From Chloroflexota bacterium (GTDB lineage Bacteria; Chloroflexota; Anaerolineae; Anaerolineales; DRMV01), in NCBI GenBank assembly GCA_013154225.1, contig JAADCW010000152.1:1-21587 (forward strand): a stretch of 21,587 nucleotides of DNA. The letters are read 5' to 3'. This document shows, in pieces, positions 7,463 through 14,287 of the stretch. Made by a program: the position numbers and the translations under genes. Under the pieces are notes generated by a model. The model did no database searches. It was not told the origin of the DNA and worked only from the letters and a program-made list of their open reading frames with translations. Each line of letters begins with the position of its first letter. The first letter of the stretch is position 1.

Positions 7463-8859
7463 GTGCACCGCTGATTTGGGTGTTGTTCCCTTTAGGCGTG
7501 GGCGTGGTGCTGTTGTTGGCTGGCACCACCCGAGGCGCGGCCCGGGTAGGGGCTGGAGTGGCCTTTTTCCTGGCCGTTTTGGCCTGGCGGGTGCCCATTG
7601 GCCAGCCAGTGCGTTTGATTGGCGAATGGGGTTTTCGGATTACGCCGACCATGCACATTTTGGGGCGGCAGTTGGTATTGCCCGAAGCCGCACGGCCCTT
7701 GTTGGTGTGGATTTATTTGGGCATTGGCTTGTGGTTGGCCGGCGCGGTGGTGGCCCGGATGGAACCCACGTTTGTGGGTCTGGGGCTTGGCCTGGCCGCG
7801 ATGCTGGTCGCGGCGTTGGCTGTGCGGCCTTTCCTCTATGCTGCCCTGATCATCGAAACCGCGGCACTGCTCAATGTGCCTTTGCTTTCGCCCCCCGGAA
7901 GCACCGCAGGCCGTGGGCTCCTGCGCTTCCTCACCTTCCAAACCTTGGGAATGCTTTTCATCTTGCTCACAGGCTGGATGCTGGTGGGCACCGAAACCAG
8001 CCTGCCGGGATCGGATTTGGCTTTGCGTGCCAGTGTGCTGTTGGGGGTGGGTTTGGCGCTGTTGATGGGCGTGTTTCCGTTCCATAGTTGGATTCCCATG
8101 CTCACCGAAGAAATCCACCCTTATGCCTCTGCTTTGGTCATCACCGCGGTGACCAGCATGGTGGGCGTTTTTGGCTTGATGTTTTTAGAGCGCTACACAT
8201 GGTTGCGGGAAGCCGCGGCCACGTATCAGTGGCTTCAAGTGGTGGGCGCGGTGATGGTGGTTGTGGGTGGTTTGTTGGCCTTGTTCCAGCGTCATGCTGG
8301 CCGGGTGTTGGGTTACGGCATTTTGCTGGACGAGGGTTTGGCGCTGTTTGCCCTGGGTTTGGGAGGCCGAGAGGGCGTGAGCCTCTTTTTTGCCTTGTGG
8401 CCTGCACGCATTGCCGCGTTTTTATTGTGGGCGCTGGCTTTGAGCGGCCTGGGCCGCCGTCGCGATGGTTTGACCTACCGCACTTTGCGCGGTTTAGGCC
8501 GATCGTACCCCTGGCTCACTGCGGGTGCGGTGCTCGCGCCTCTGGCCATTGCGGGGATGCCTTGGCTGGCTGGCTTCCCCACACGCATGGCGCTGTGGCA
8601 GGGCGCGGCCGCACTTTCGCCGTGGCTGTTGGGCGCGCTGGCGCTGGGCAGCGCAGGGTTGGTTGGCGCGGCCTTTCGGTTGTTGGGGGTTTTGACCATC
8701 GAGGCTGACGAACCTGCGTGGCGCACCCAAGAGCAGTTTGATGAACGGGTCTGGATGTGGGGCCTCATTGCGTTGGTGGCAATTTTGGGGCTCTTCCCTC
8801 AAATTTGGTGGCCGCACATGACTTCGCTATTCCAATGGTTCCCTCATCTGACGGGGTAA
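7459..8859 (+). CDS. Proton-conducting transporter domain protein, NuoN/NuoM-like, with altered channel residues
   Basis: The 466-residue protein shows the core of the antiporter-like family (Proton_antipo_M). Recognisable parts are a TM5 glutamate Glu133 (LIIETAALL), the loop VFPFHSWIPMLTEE at 205-218, the RVLGYGILLDEG segment at 282-293 matching the RxLAYSSIxHxG motif of TM8, and AGMPWLAGFPTR at 365-376 matching the broken TM12. The lysine normally seven residues before the Phe-His His is Leu202, and the TM12 Lys/Glu position is Arg376. About 13-14 helices fit the length. GTG at 7459 overlaps the previous stop and GAGGAGG at 7445-7451 is its ribosome binding site. No redox subunit of complex I, hydrogenase or Mrp lies nearby. 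Function is therefore open: proton or cation movement, or a non-pumping membrane role. Confidence 0.8.
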   Translation: MSAPLIWVLFPLGVGVVLLLAGTTRGAARVGAGVAFFLAVLAWRVPIGQPVRLIGEWGFRITPTMHILGRQLVLPEAARPLLVWIYLGIGLWLAGAVVARMEPTFVGLGLGLAAMLVAALAVRPFLYAALIIETAALLNVPLLSPPGSTAGRGLLRFLTFQTLGMLFILLTGWMLVGTETSLPGSDLALRASVLLGVGLALLMGVFPFHSWIPMLTEEIHPYASALVITAVTSMVGVFGLMFLERYTWLREAAATYQWLQVVGAVMVVVGGLLALFQRHAGRVLGYGILLDEGLALFALGLGGREGVSLFFALWPARIAAFLLWALALSGLGRRRDGLTYRTLRGLGRSYPWLTAGAVLAPLAIAGMPWLAGFPTRMALWQGAAALSPWLLGALALGSAGLVGAAFRLLGVLTIEADEPAWRTQEQFDERVWMWGLIALVAILGLFPQIWWPHMTSLFQWFPHLTG

Positions 8860-8865
8860 AGCCCA

Positions 8866-8897
8866 TGCTATAATGGGCCGCACGTTGGACCGGAGGT
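8866..8897 (+). promoter_or_regulatory. Extended -10 promoter and ribosome binding site of the coiled-coil gene
   Basis: TGC-TATAAT at 8866-8874 is identical in sequence to the box at 5306-5314, and no clear -35 is seen. It sits just after the stop of the preceding gene (8859). GGAGGT at 8892-8897 lies seven bases before ATG 8905 and decides that start over the in-frame GTG at 8896. Confidence 0.65.
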
Positions 8898-8904
8898 GAA
8901 AGCA

Positions 8905-10089
8905 ATGGCTGATGATGCCTTGAAACAACGTTTGGCATGGTTAGAAGAAGAGCGTCGCAAAGATCACAGCCTTCTGCTCTCATTGCAGGAGCGTTTGGTC
9001 GCGCTGGAAGGCGATTACCGCGCGGTCACCGAACAGGTCAAGGAACTTGGGGCTGGCTTGGCACAAATCAACGCGGTGTTGGGGCGGTTTGACCAACTGG
9101 AAGGGCGCATCGCCAAGGTGGAGCAGGAAGCCACCCAGCGCGTGGAGGATTTGGAAAAGCGCCTGGAAAAACGCCGCCGAGAGAGCGAAGCCGCCTATCG
9201 GGAAGATTTGGAGAATTTGCGCGAATACATTGCCCAGGCGCATAAGCGTCTGGAGGTTTTGCCTTCGCTGGAACAGGGCTTGGCCCAGCGGGAGCAGGAA
9301 ATTTTGGAGCTGCGCCGTGCCATCGAAGCCCTGGAAGCCCGTTTGGAAAGCGCGGAGCGTTCGGAAGAGGACCGCGTGCGCACCATTCGTCTTCTGCAGG
9401 AGGCTCAAGACCGCACGACCCAGCGCCTGGTGGATGTGCAGGGCGAAATCACGGCCTTCCGCAAGCGCCTGGATGAGCAGGCCGCACAGATACAGGTGTT
9501 TGGCGAGACCTTGCGCAAGCTGGAACTCCGCCTGCAGGATCTCAGCACCGCGGAACACCAGCGCAAGCAGGAACAAAAGGATTTTCTGGAAGCCCAGAAC
9601 CGCCGCTGGATGAAATGGGAGCGGACGTGGAAATCGTGGGAAGGCCGCTTCCAGGGTTTGGAAGAACTCAGCCAGCAGGTGGAAGACCGCCTGCGTTCCT
9701 GGGATGAACTGCAGCGGGAAGTCAAACGCGCGCAAGAGCGGTTCGAGGGTATGAGCGAGCGCATGGAGCGCCGCATCAATGAGATTACCGAATTGCAGCG
9801 GTTGGCCGAAGACCGCTTCCGCCAGGAATGGACCACGTTCAAGGCCGACGACCAAAAACGCTGGGCCAATTACATGCTAGCACAGGATGAGCGCAACCGT
9901 GACCTGGAACGCCGCCTGGAACGCCTTAACGAACAACTGACCCAACTGCAGGACGGCTTGCAAGCATTGGACGACGTGGTCAAGATGACCGACGAGCAGG
10001 TGCGCAAGCGTCTGCAGGGTTTGGTGGCATTGGCGCAAAATTGGATGAGCGATTACGAGCGTTTGATGGGCGCGATGAAAGTGGAGTAA
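8905..10089 (+). CDS. Long coiled-coil protein with a Trp-zipper segment, function unknown
   Basis: The 394-residue protein is charged and almost entirely helical, with heptad-like patterns along most of its length, and no signal peptide, membrane helix or catalytic motif. Residues 232-249 are unusual: Trp235, Trp238, Trp242, Trp245 and Phe249 follow the 3-4-3-4 spacing of a/d core positions, and Trp266 lies three heptads further on. The C-terminus (GLVALAQNWMSDYERLMGAMKVE) is less charged and may be a separate helical cap. It resembles SMC- or myosin-like coiled coils only in composition. It has its own promoter, but its position right after the Nuo-like trio and in the same direction could mean a shared role. 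A cytoplasmic scaffold or cell-structure role is inference only. Confidence 0.85.
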   Translation: MADDALKQRLAWLEEERRKDHSLLLSLQERLVALEGDYRAVTEQVKELGAGLAQINAVLGRFDQLEGRIAKVEQEATQRVEDLEKRLEKRRRESEAAYREDLENLREYIAQAHKRLEVLPSLEQGLAQREQEILELRRAIEALEARLESAERSEEDRVRTIRLLQEAQDRTTQRLVDVQGEITAFRKRLDEQAAQIQVFGETLRKLELRLQDLSTAEHQRKQEQKDFLEAQNRRWMKWERTWKSWEGRFQGLEELSQQVEDRLRSWDELQREVKRAQERFEGMSERMERRINEITELQRLAEDRFRQEWTTFKADDQKRWANYMLAQDERNRDLERRLERLNEQLTQLQDGLQALDDVVKMTDEQVRKRLQGLVALAQNWMSDYERLMGAMKVE

Positions 10090-10124
10090 ACGGCAATTTT
10101 GATGGGTAATTGTGGCCGTGTTTT
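10090..10124 (+). terminator. Possible weak terminator after the coiled-coil gene
   Basis: ACGGC-AATT (10090-10098) pairs with AATT (10108-10111) and GCCGT (10115-10119), with a three-base bulge, and is followed by GTTTTG. It starts directly at the stop codon of the coiled-coil gene. The bulge and short T run make it uncertain, and its T run overlaps the -35 of the next promoter. Confidence 0.35.
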
Positions 10125-10151
10125 GTTGGAAAGCGTTTTTTGCGGTACAAT
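10123..10151 (+). promoter_or_regulatory. Promoter of the nucleoside ABC transporter operon
   Basis: TTGTTG at 10123-10128 and TACAAT at 10146-10151 are separated by exactly 17 bases, a normal sigma-70-type layout. Transcription would start near 10158, giving an untranslated leader of about 190 bases before the ATG at 10349. Confidence 0.6.
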
Positions 10152-10185
10152 ATGCCTTACTTTTTTGCTCCCTTTCTAAGACGGT

Positions 10186-10239
10186 CACAGGTGGTCTGGC
10201 GCCTGGGGCCTAAACGCTCAGCCTTGCCCAACCACAGGT
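10186..10239 (+). promoter_or_regulatory. Structured leader element of the transporter operon, class unknown
   Basis: A three-part hairpin can be drawn: GTGGT (10191-10195) with ACCAC (10231-10235), GGC (10198-10200) with GCC (10226-10228), and CTGGG (10203-10207) with CTCAG (10217-10221, one G-U), closing a nine-base loop. The heptamer CACAGGT occurs at 10186-10192 and again at 10233-10239. It lies in the long leader of a nucleoside importer, a usual place for a riboswitch or RNA regulator. It does not match the purine, preQ1 or ZTP motifs that I know. Confidence 0.4.
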
Positions 10240-10291
10240 TAGATGGCGTGTTTTACGAGCACAGCGCAAGAAGTTTTTGATGCGCTTGTGA

Positions 10292-10324
10292 GCGTTTTAA
10301 AAAACGCAGCGCGTGAAGCGCTGC
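10292..10324 (+). promoter_or_regulatory. Two overlapping, mutually exclusive hairpins before the first permease
   Basis: GCGTTTT (10292-10298) pairs with AAAACGC (10301-10307), and GCAGCGC (10306-10312) pairs with GCGCTGC (10318-10324) around a GTGAA loop. The two stems share bases 10306-10307, so both cannot form fully. They end 25 bases before the chosen start codon and could act with the upstream hairpin as a switch. Confidence 0.35.
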
Positions 10325-10348
10325 AAATCCTTATTGATGAGGATGAGG

Positions 10349-11455
10349 ATGGCCGAACAACAAAACCAACAATCTCAGAAAGGGGCTGTGCGGCGCTTTC
10401 TCCAAAGCATTGCTGTGCCTTTGGGTGCCGTAGCCTTGGCGCTTTTGATAGGCGCTATCATCATTGAGCTTTCCGGTGCGTCAGCCTGGGAAGCCTACGT
10501 GGCCCTGGCTAAAGGGGCGTTTGGTAGCGCGGAAGGCTGGCGCCGCACATTGGAAAAGACCACGCCGCTCATTTTCAGTGGGTTGGCCGTGGCCTTTGCG
10601 TTTAAAGCCGGGTTGTTCAACATTGGTGCTCAAGGGCAATTGCTCTTTGGCGCCATCACCGCGGCTTGGGTGGGCTTTGCTGTGCATGGCCTGCCCCCTG
10701 GCCTGCACGCGGCCCTGGCGCTGATTGCTGGCACCATCGCGGGCGGTTTGTTTGGTGCTATTCCTGGTGCGCTGAAAACCTATACGGGTGCGCACGAGGT
10801 GATTACCACCATCATGCTGAACTACATCGCGATGGGCTTTACCGACTACCTGGCCAACGGTCCGCTGAAAGATCGTTCGCCGGGTAACATCATCGCCCGC
10901 ACGCCAGAAATCCTTCCTTCCGCGAAACTTCCCACATGGGGCTGGCTGCCCTTTGGGTTCATTTTGGCTGTTTTGGCCGCGGTGTTTGCCTGGTGGGTGC
11001 TTCAGCGCACCACACTGGGCTTTGAAATCCGCACTGTGGGCCAAAACCCCCATGCCGCCCGCTATGCAGGGATGAAGGTCGCTCGCACGGTGATTCTGAC
11101 CATGGTCATCAGTGCGGCGTTTGCCGGCATCGGCGGCGCGGTGGAAACCCAAGGCGTGGTCGGCCGGTATGAGCCGGGCTTCAACGCCAACCTGGGCTTC
11201 GACGGCATTACCGTTGCCCTGCTGGGGAAGACCAACCCCTTTGGCGTGATTCCTGCGGCCATGCTTTTGGGCGCCATGCGCGCGGGTTCCAACGTGATGC
11301 AGTTTGATGCCCATGTGGCGCAGGAAATCACCGACGTGGTGCAGGCTTTGATGCTGTTCTTCGTGGCCGCCGACCAGATTGTGCGGTGGTTGTTACGCAT
11401 TCGCGCCGAGGAAGGCGAAAAGATTACCCTCAGCACAGGCTGGGGCTCACAGTGA
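10349..11455 (+). CDS. ABC transporter permease, BMP-type nucleoside importer (NupP/YufP-like)
   Basis: This is the larger of two permeases that form the membrane channel of a nucleoside importer of the BMP/RbsC-like (BPD_transp_2) family. The 368-residue protein has about ten hydrophobic segments. Typical motifs are FAFKAGLFNIGAQGQLLFG near residues 72-90 and GAHEVITTIMLNYIAMG around 138-154. The segment GFEIRTVGQNPHAARYAG near 225-242 is the usual cytoplasmic loop that contacts the ATPase. I chose ATG 10349 with GAGG at 10339-10342; an in-frame GTG at 10313 and ATGs at 10337 and 10343 are alternatives without good spacing. It is 11 bases upstream of the second permease. The exact substrate (purine, pyrimidine or another small molecule) cannot be read from sequence. 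Confidence 0.88.
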   Translation: MAEQQNQQSQKGAVRRFLQSIAVPLGAVALALLIGAIIIELSGASAWEAYVALAKGAFGSAEGWRRTLEKTTPLIFSGLAVAFAFKAGLFNIGAQGQLLFGAITAAWVGFAVHGLPPGLHAALALIAGTIAGGLFGAIPGALKTYTGAHEVITTIMLNYIAMGFTDYLANGPLKDRSPGNIIARTPEILPSAKLPTWGWLPFGFILAVLAAVFAWWVLQRTTLGFEIRTVGQNPHAARYAGMKVARTVILTMVISAAFAGIGGAVETQGVVGRYEPGFNANLGFDGITVALLGKTNPFGVIPAAMLLGAMRAGSNVMQFDAHVAQEITDVVQALMLFFVAADQIVRWLLRIRAEEGEKITLSTGWGSQ

Positions 11456-11466
11456 GGTGATGACTT

Positions 11467-12486
11467 ATGAGCACGCCGGCTTCGTTTGCTAACTGGAAAC
11501 TGTTTTGGAAGCGATGGGGAATTGGCTTGAGCATCGCGGCTGTGGTTTTGGCTGTGATCTTCTACTTCTACGCGCGTTCCCCTCGGGTAACGGAGGCTGT
11601 GTTGGCCTCAACCTTGCGCCAATCGGTGCCGTTGGTGCTGGGCGCGCTGTGTGGTCTGCTGGGCGAGCGTGCCGCGGTCATCAACATCGGCATCGAAGGC
11701 CAAATGCTGATGGCAGCCTACGTGGGCTTCATGGTCAACGTCCGCACAGGGAATTTGCTCTTTGCTGTGCTGATGGGTGTGTTGACCGGCGCGGTTTTGG
11801 GCGCTTTGTTGGCCTTTATGTCGGTGACTTTGAAGATTGACCAAATCATCGGCGGTACAGTAATCAACATCCTGGCCATTGGTCTTACAGGGTATTTCTA
11901 CCAGGTTGGGTTGAGTGCCCAGGGCAAACTCAACCCCATTCCACTGGGGCCTTTGGCCAAGATACCCCTCATTGGCCCTGTGCTGTTTGACAACCCGCCG
12001 ATTACTTACGCCTCAATTGTGTTGGTCTTCGTGGTGCACTATGTGCTCTTCCACACGCCGTGGGGCCTGCGCACCCGCGCGGTGGGCGAGCATCCGCGAG
12101 CGGCCGACACTTTGGGTATCAATGTCTATTTGGTGCGCTACGTCAACGTCATTGTGGGCGGCGCATTGGCGGGTCTGGCCGGGGCTTACCTCTCGCTGGA
12201 AGCCGTGGGTTCCTTCGAACGCAACATGACCAACGGCCGCGGCTTCGTTGCCTTGGCTGTGATGATCTTCGGTAAATGGACGCCCTTTGGGGCATGGGGA
12301 GCAGCCTTGCTCTTTGGTTTTGCCACGGCCATGCAGACGCAGTTGCAGTTTGCCGGTAAACTGCACATTCCCCATCAATTCATCGGCATGTTGCCTTACC
12401 TGCTGACCATTGTGGTGCTGGCCGGCTTTGTGGGGCGGGCGCGTCCCCCCGCGGCCGACGGTATCCCCTACGAGAAGGAAGGCTGA
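11467..12486 (+). CDS. ABC transporter permease, BMP-type nucleoside importer (NupQ/YufQ-like)
   Basis: This is the second permease of the same importer, 339 residues with about nine or ten hydrophobic segments. Family signs are LCGLLGERAAVINIGIEGQM near residues 60-80, the IDQIIGGTVINILAIGLTGY segment near 125-145, and the cytoplasmic loop GLRTRAVGEHPRAADTLG. A GAGGTGA at 11454-11460, overlapping the stop of the first permease, sits six bases before its ATG and supports coupled translation. It is followed after 69 bases by the ATPase gene, the gap holding a hairpin. The pairing of a longer (368) with a shorter (339) permease is the normal arrangement for this transporter type. Confidence 0.88.
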   Translation: MSTPASFANWKLFWKRWGIGLSIAAVVLAVIFYFYARSPRVTEAVLASTLRQSVPLVLGALCGLLGERAAVINIGIEGQMLMAAYVGFMVNVRTGNLLFAVLMGVLTGAVLGALLAFMSVTLKIDQIIGGTVINILAIGLTGYFYQVGLSAQGKLNPIPLGPLAKIPLIGPVLFDNPPITYASIVLVFVVHYVLFHTPWGLRTRAVGEHPRAADTLGINVYLVRYVNVIVGGALAGLAGAYLSLEAVGSFERNMTNGRGFVALAVMIFGKWTPFGAWGAALLFGFATAMQTQLQFAGKLHIPHQFIGMLPYLLTIVVLAGFVGRARPPAADGIPYEKEG

Positions 12487-12498
12487 TTCCCGGCATAC

Positions 12499-12528
12499 AA
12501 CCGCAGGGCTTGTAGCCCTTTGGCGGTT
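12499..12528 (+). promoter_or_regulatory. Intercistronic hairpin between permease and ATPase genes
   Basis: AACCGC-AGGGCT (12499-12510) pairs with AGCCCT (12514-12519) and GCGGTT (12523-12528), with a three-base loop and a three-base bulge. No T run follows immediately, so full termination is unlikely. It could protect the message, set the ATPase:permease ratio, or cause partial attenuation. Confidence 0.45.
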
Positions 12529-12555
12529 CCCTGACCTTGTTTTTGGGAGCAACCC

Positions 12556-14106
12556 ATGAGCGAAGAAACTCTGGCTTTGGAAGTCCGTAACATCGTCAAG
12601 CGCTTCCCGGGCGTGTTGGCGAATGATCATGTGAATTTCACCCTGCGCAAAGGTGAAGTCCATGCCCTTTTGGGCGAAAACGGCGCGGGGAAAACCACAT
12701 TGATGAACATCATCTACGGCCTTTATCACCCCGATGAAGGCGAGATTTACATCAACGGCCAAAAGGTGACCATTGATAGCCCCCATGACGCCATCCGCCT
12801 GGGGATTGGTATGGTGCACCAGCACTTCATGTTGGTGCCGGTGTTTACCGTGGCCGAAAACCTGATATTGGGCGCGGAGCCTACCAAGGGATGGACCTTG
12901 GACCTGAAGGCCGCGCGGGAGGCTGTGATTCGGCTTTCGGAGCAATACGGCCTGGAAGTGGACCCCGACGCGGTGGTCGAAGACCTGCCCGTGGGCGTGC
13001 AACAGCGCGTGGAAATCCTCAAGGCGCTGTATCGTGACGCCAAAGTGCTGGTGTTAGACGAGCCCACCGCGGTGCTGACCCCGCAAGAGGTGGAAGAACT
13101 GTTCGTCATCATGCGCCAGCTCAAAGAGCGTGGGGTTTCGATCATCTTCATCACCCACAAACTTAAAGAAGTGCTGGCCATTGCTGACCGCATCACTGTG
13201 ATGCGCCGCGGCCGGGTGGTGGGTACGACCACGCCTTCTGAGGTCACCGAGCAAGATCTGGCCACCATGATGGTGGGCCGCGAGGTGGTGCTCCAGGTGG
13301 ACAAAGCCCCTGCCAAACCCGGCGACGTGGTGCTTTCGGTGCAGGATTTGGAAGTGGAAGACGAGCGCGGTTTGATCGCGGTGGATGGCGTTTCCCTGGA
13401 AGTGCGCGAAGGCGAAATTTTGGGCGTCGCGGGCGTGCAGGGCAATGGCCAAACCGAATTGGTCGAAGCCATCACCGGCCTGCGTGAGATCCGAAGCGGC
13501 AAGGTGGTCTTGGGCGGGCACGAAGCCCCTGATCGCAACCCGCGTTACCTGATTGAGCACGGCATGGCGCATATTCCTGAAGACCGCCAGAAGCACGGCT
13601 TAGTGCTTTCTTACCCCATTGCCGACAACCTGGTGCTGTGCACCTACTACAAACCGCCTTTTGCCAAAGGCCTACAGCGCAACGAAGAGGCCATTGAAGA
13701 AAATGCCAAGCGGCTGGTGAAGGAATACGACGTCCGCACCCCGAGCATTTTCACCCCCGCGCGTTCGCTTTCGGGCGGGAACCAGCAAAAGGTCATTGTG
13801 GCCCGCGAGTTTAGCCGCCCGGTCAAACTGCTGGTGGCCAATCAGCCTACCCGTGGTTTGGACGTGGGCTCCATCGAATACATCCACAAGCGCATTGTGG
13901 AAATGCGCGACCAGGGCGCGGCGGTGCTGTTGGTATCGGCGGAGTTGGACGAAATTCTCTCCCTGGCTGACCGCATTGCTGTGATGTATCGCGGCAAGAT
14001 TGTGGCTGTTGTGGATGCGGACAAAGTAACCCGTGCCCAGTTGGGTTTGCTGATGGCCGGCAGCCCCGCAGAGGATGTTTTGGACAAAGAGGCTGTGCCC
14101 GCATAA
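12556..14106 (+). CDS. ABC transporter ATP-binding protein with two nucleotide-binding domains (NupO/YufO-like)
   Basis: The 516-residue protein energises the two upstream permeases. Domain 1 is complete: Walker A GENGAGKTT at 40-48, signature region LPVGVQQR at 144-151, Walker B VLVLDEPT at 164-171 and His201. Domain 2 is altered as is usual in the sugar/nucleoside class: the P-loop GVQGNGQTE at 293-301 has no lysine and the Walker B is LLVANQPTRG (425-434), with Gln in place of the catalytic Glu. Its signature LSGGNQQK at 405-412 is intact. One competent and one degenerate site is thus predicted. GGGAG at 12545-12549 is six bases before ATG 12556. The gene ends the operon, with a strong terminator 35 bases after the stop. 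RbsA/MglA-type sugar importers share this layout; the permeases point to nucleosides. Confidence 0.9.
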   Translation: MSEETLALEVRNIVKRFPGVLANDHVNFTLRKGEVHALLGENGAGKTTLMNIIYGLYHPDEGEIYINGQKVTIDSPHDAIRLGIGMVHQHFMLVPVFTVAENLILGAEPTKGWTLDLKAAREAVIRLSEQYGLEVDPDAVVEDLPVGVQQRVEILKALYRDAKVLVLDEPTAVLTPQEVEELFVIMRQLKERGVSIIFITHKLKEVLAIADRITVMRRGRVVGTTTPSEVTEQDLATMMVGREVVLQVDKAPAKPGDVVLSVQDLEVEDERGLIAVDGVSLEVREGEILGVAGVQGNGQTELVEAITGLREIRSGKVVLGGHEAPDRNPRYLIEHGMAHIPEDRQKHGLVLSYPIADNLVLCTYYKPPFAKGLQRNEEAIEENAKRLVKEYDVRTPSIFTPARSLSGGNQQKVIVAREFSRPVKLLVANQPTRGLDVGSIEYIHKRIVEMRDQGAAVLLVSAELDEILSLADRIAVMYRGKIVAVVDADKVTRAQLGLLMAGSPAEDVLDKEAVPA

Positions 14107-14141
14107 AGATGGCTAGGTTACAAGCCAAACGCGTCATTTTG

Positions 14142-14176
14142 AGCCCTGACAGGTTGACGGCCTGTCAGGGCTTTTT
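14142..14176 (+). terminator. Rho-independent terminator of the transporter operon
   Basis: AGCCCTGACAGG (14142-14153) and CCTGTCAGGGCT (14161-14172) form a perfect 12-bp stem with a seven-base loop, directly followed by a T run ending at 14176. Confidence 0.92.
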
Positions 14177-14272
14177 GATGAAACTGCCTTTGGGGTGAAT
14201 ATTTTTGCATGTTCCATCTAAACACTCGTCAGAGCAGTGGATGTTTTTCCCGTAGATTTTTTCCGCCGCTCG

Positions 14273-14281
14273 TGCTAAGAT
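14273..14281 (+). promoter_or_regulatory. Extended -10 box of murJ, placed for a leaderless message
   Basis: TGC-TAAGAT at 14273-14281 resembles the other extended -10 boxes in the window. Seven bases after its last base is 14288, the A of the murJ ATG. No -35 and no Shine-Dalgarno sequence are seen in the preceding 25 bases. Confidence 0.45.
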
Positions 14282-14287
14282 AACCCC

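Noticed and set aside
5336..8859. Part of an ordinary NADH dehydrogenase (nuo) operon
   Set aside because: No NuoA-K core, Fe-S or flavin subunit is adjacent, the proteins are strongly divergent, and the unit is bounded by its own promoter and the coiled-coil gene.
8980..9855. 291-codon minus-strand open frame
   Set aside because: It mirrors the coiled-coil gene; its Leu/Phe-rich repeats come from reading Glu/Lys/Gln codons backwards.
10186..10239. Known purine, preQ1 or ZTP riboswitch
   Set aside because: The conserved bases of these classes are not present at the required positions; GCCTGGGG only loosely resembles the ZTP 3' motif.
10243..10467. 74-codon open frame starting in the transporter leader (MACFTSTAQEVFDAL)
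   Set aside because: It has no ribosome binding site and runs out of frame into the first permease. The first 40 residues could be a leader peptide, but nothing supports it beyond an open frame.
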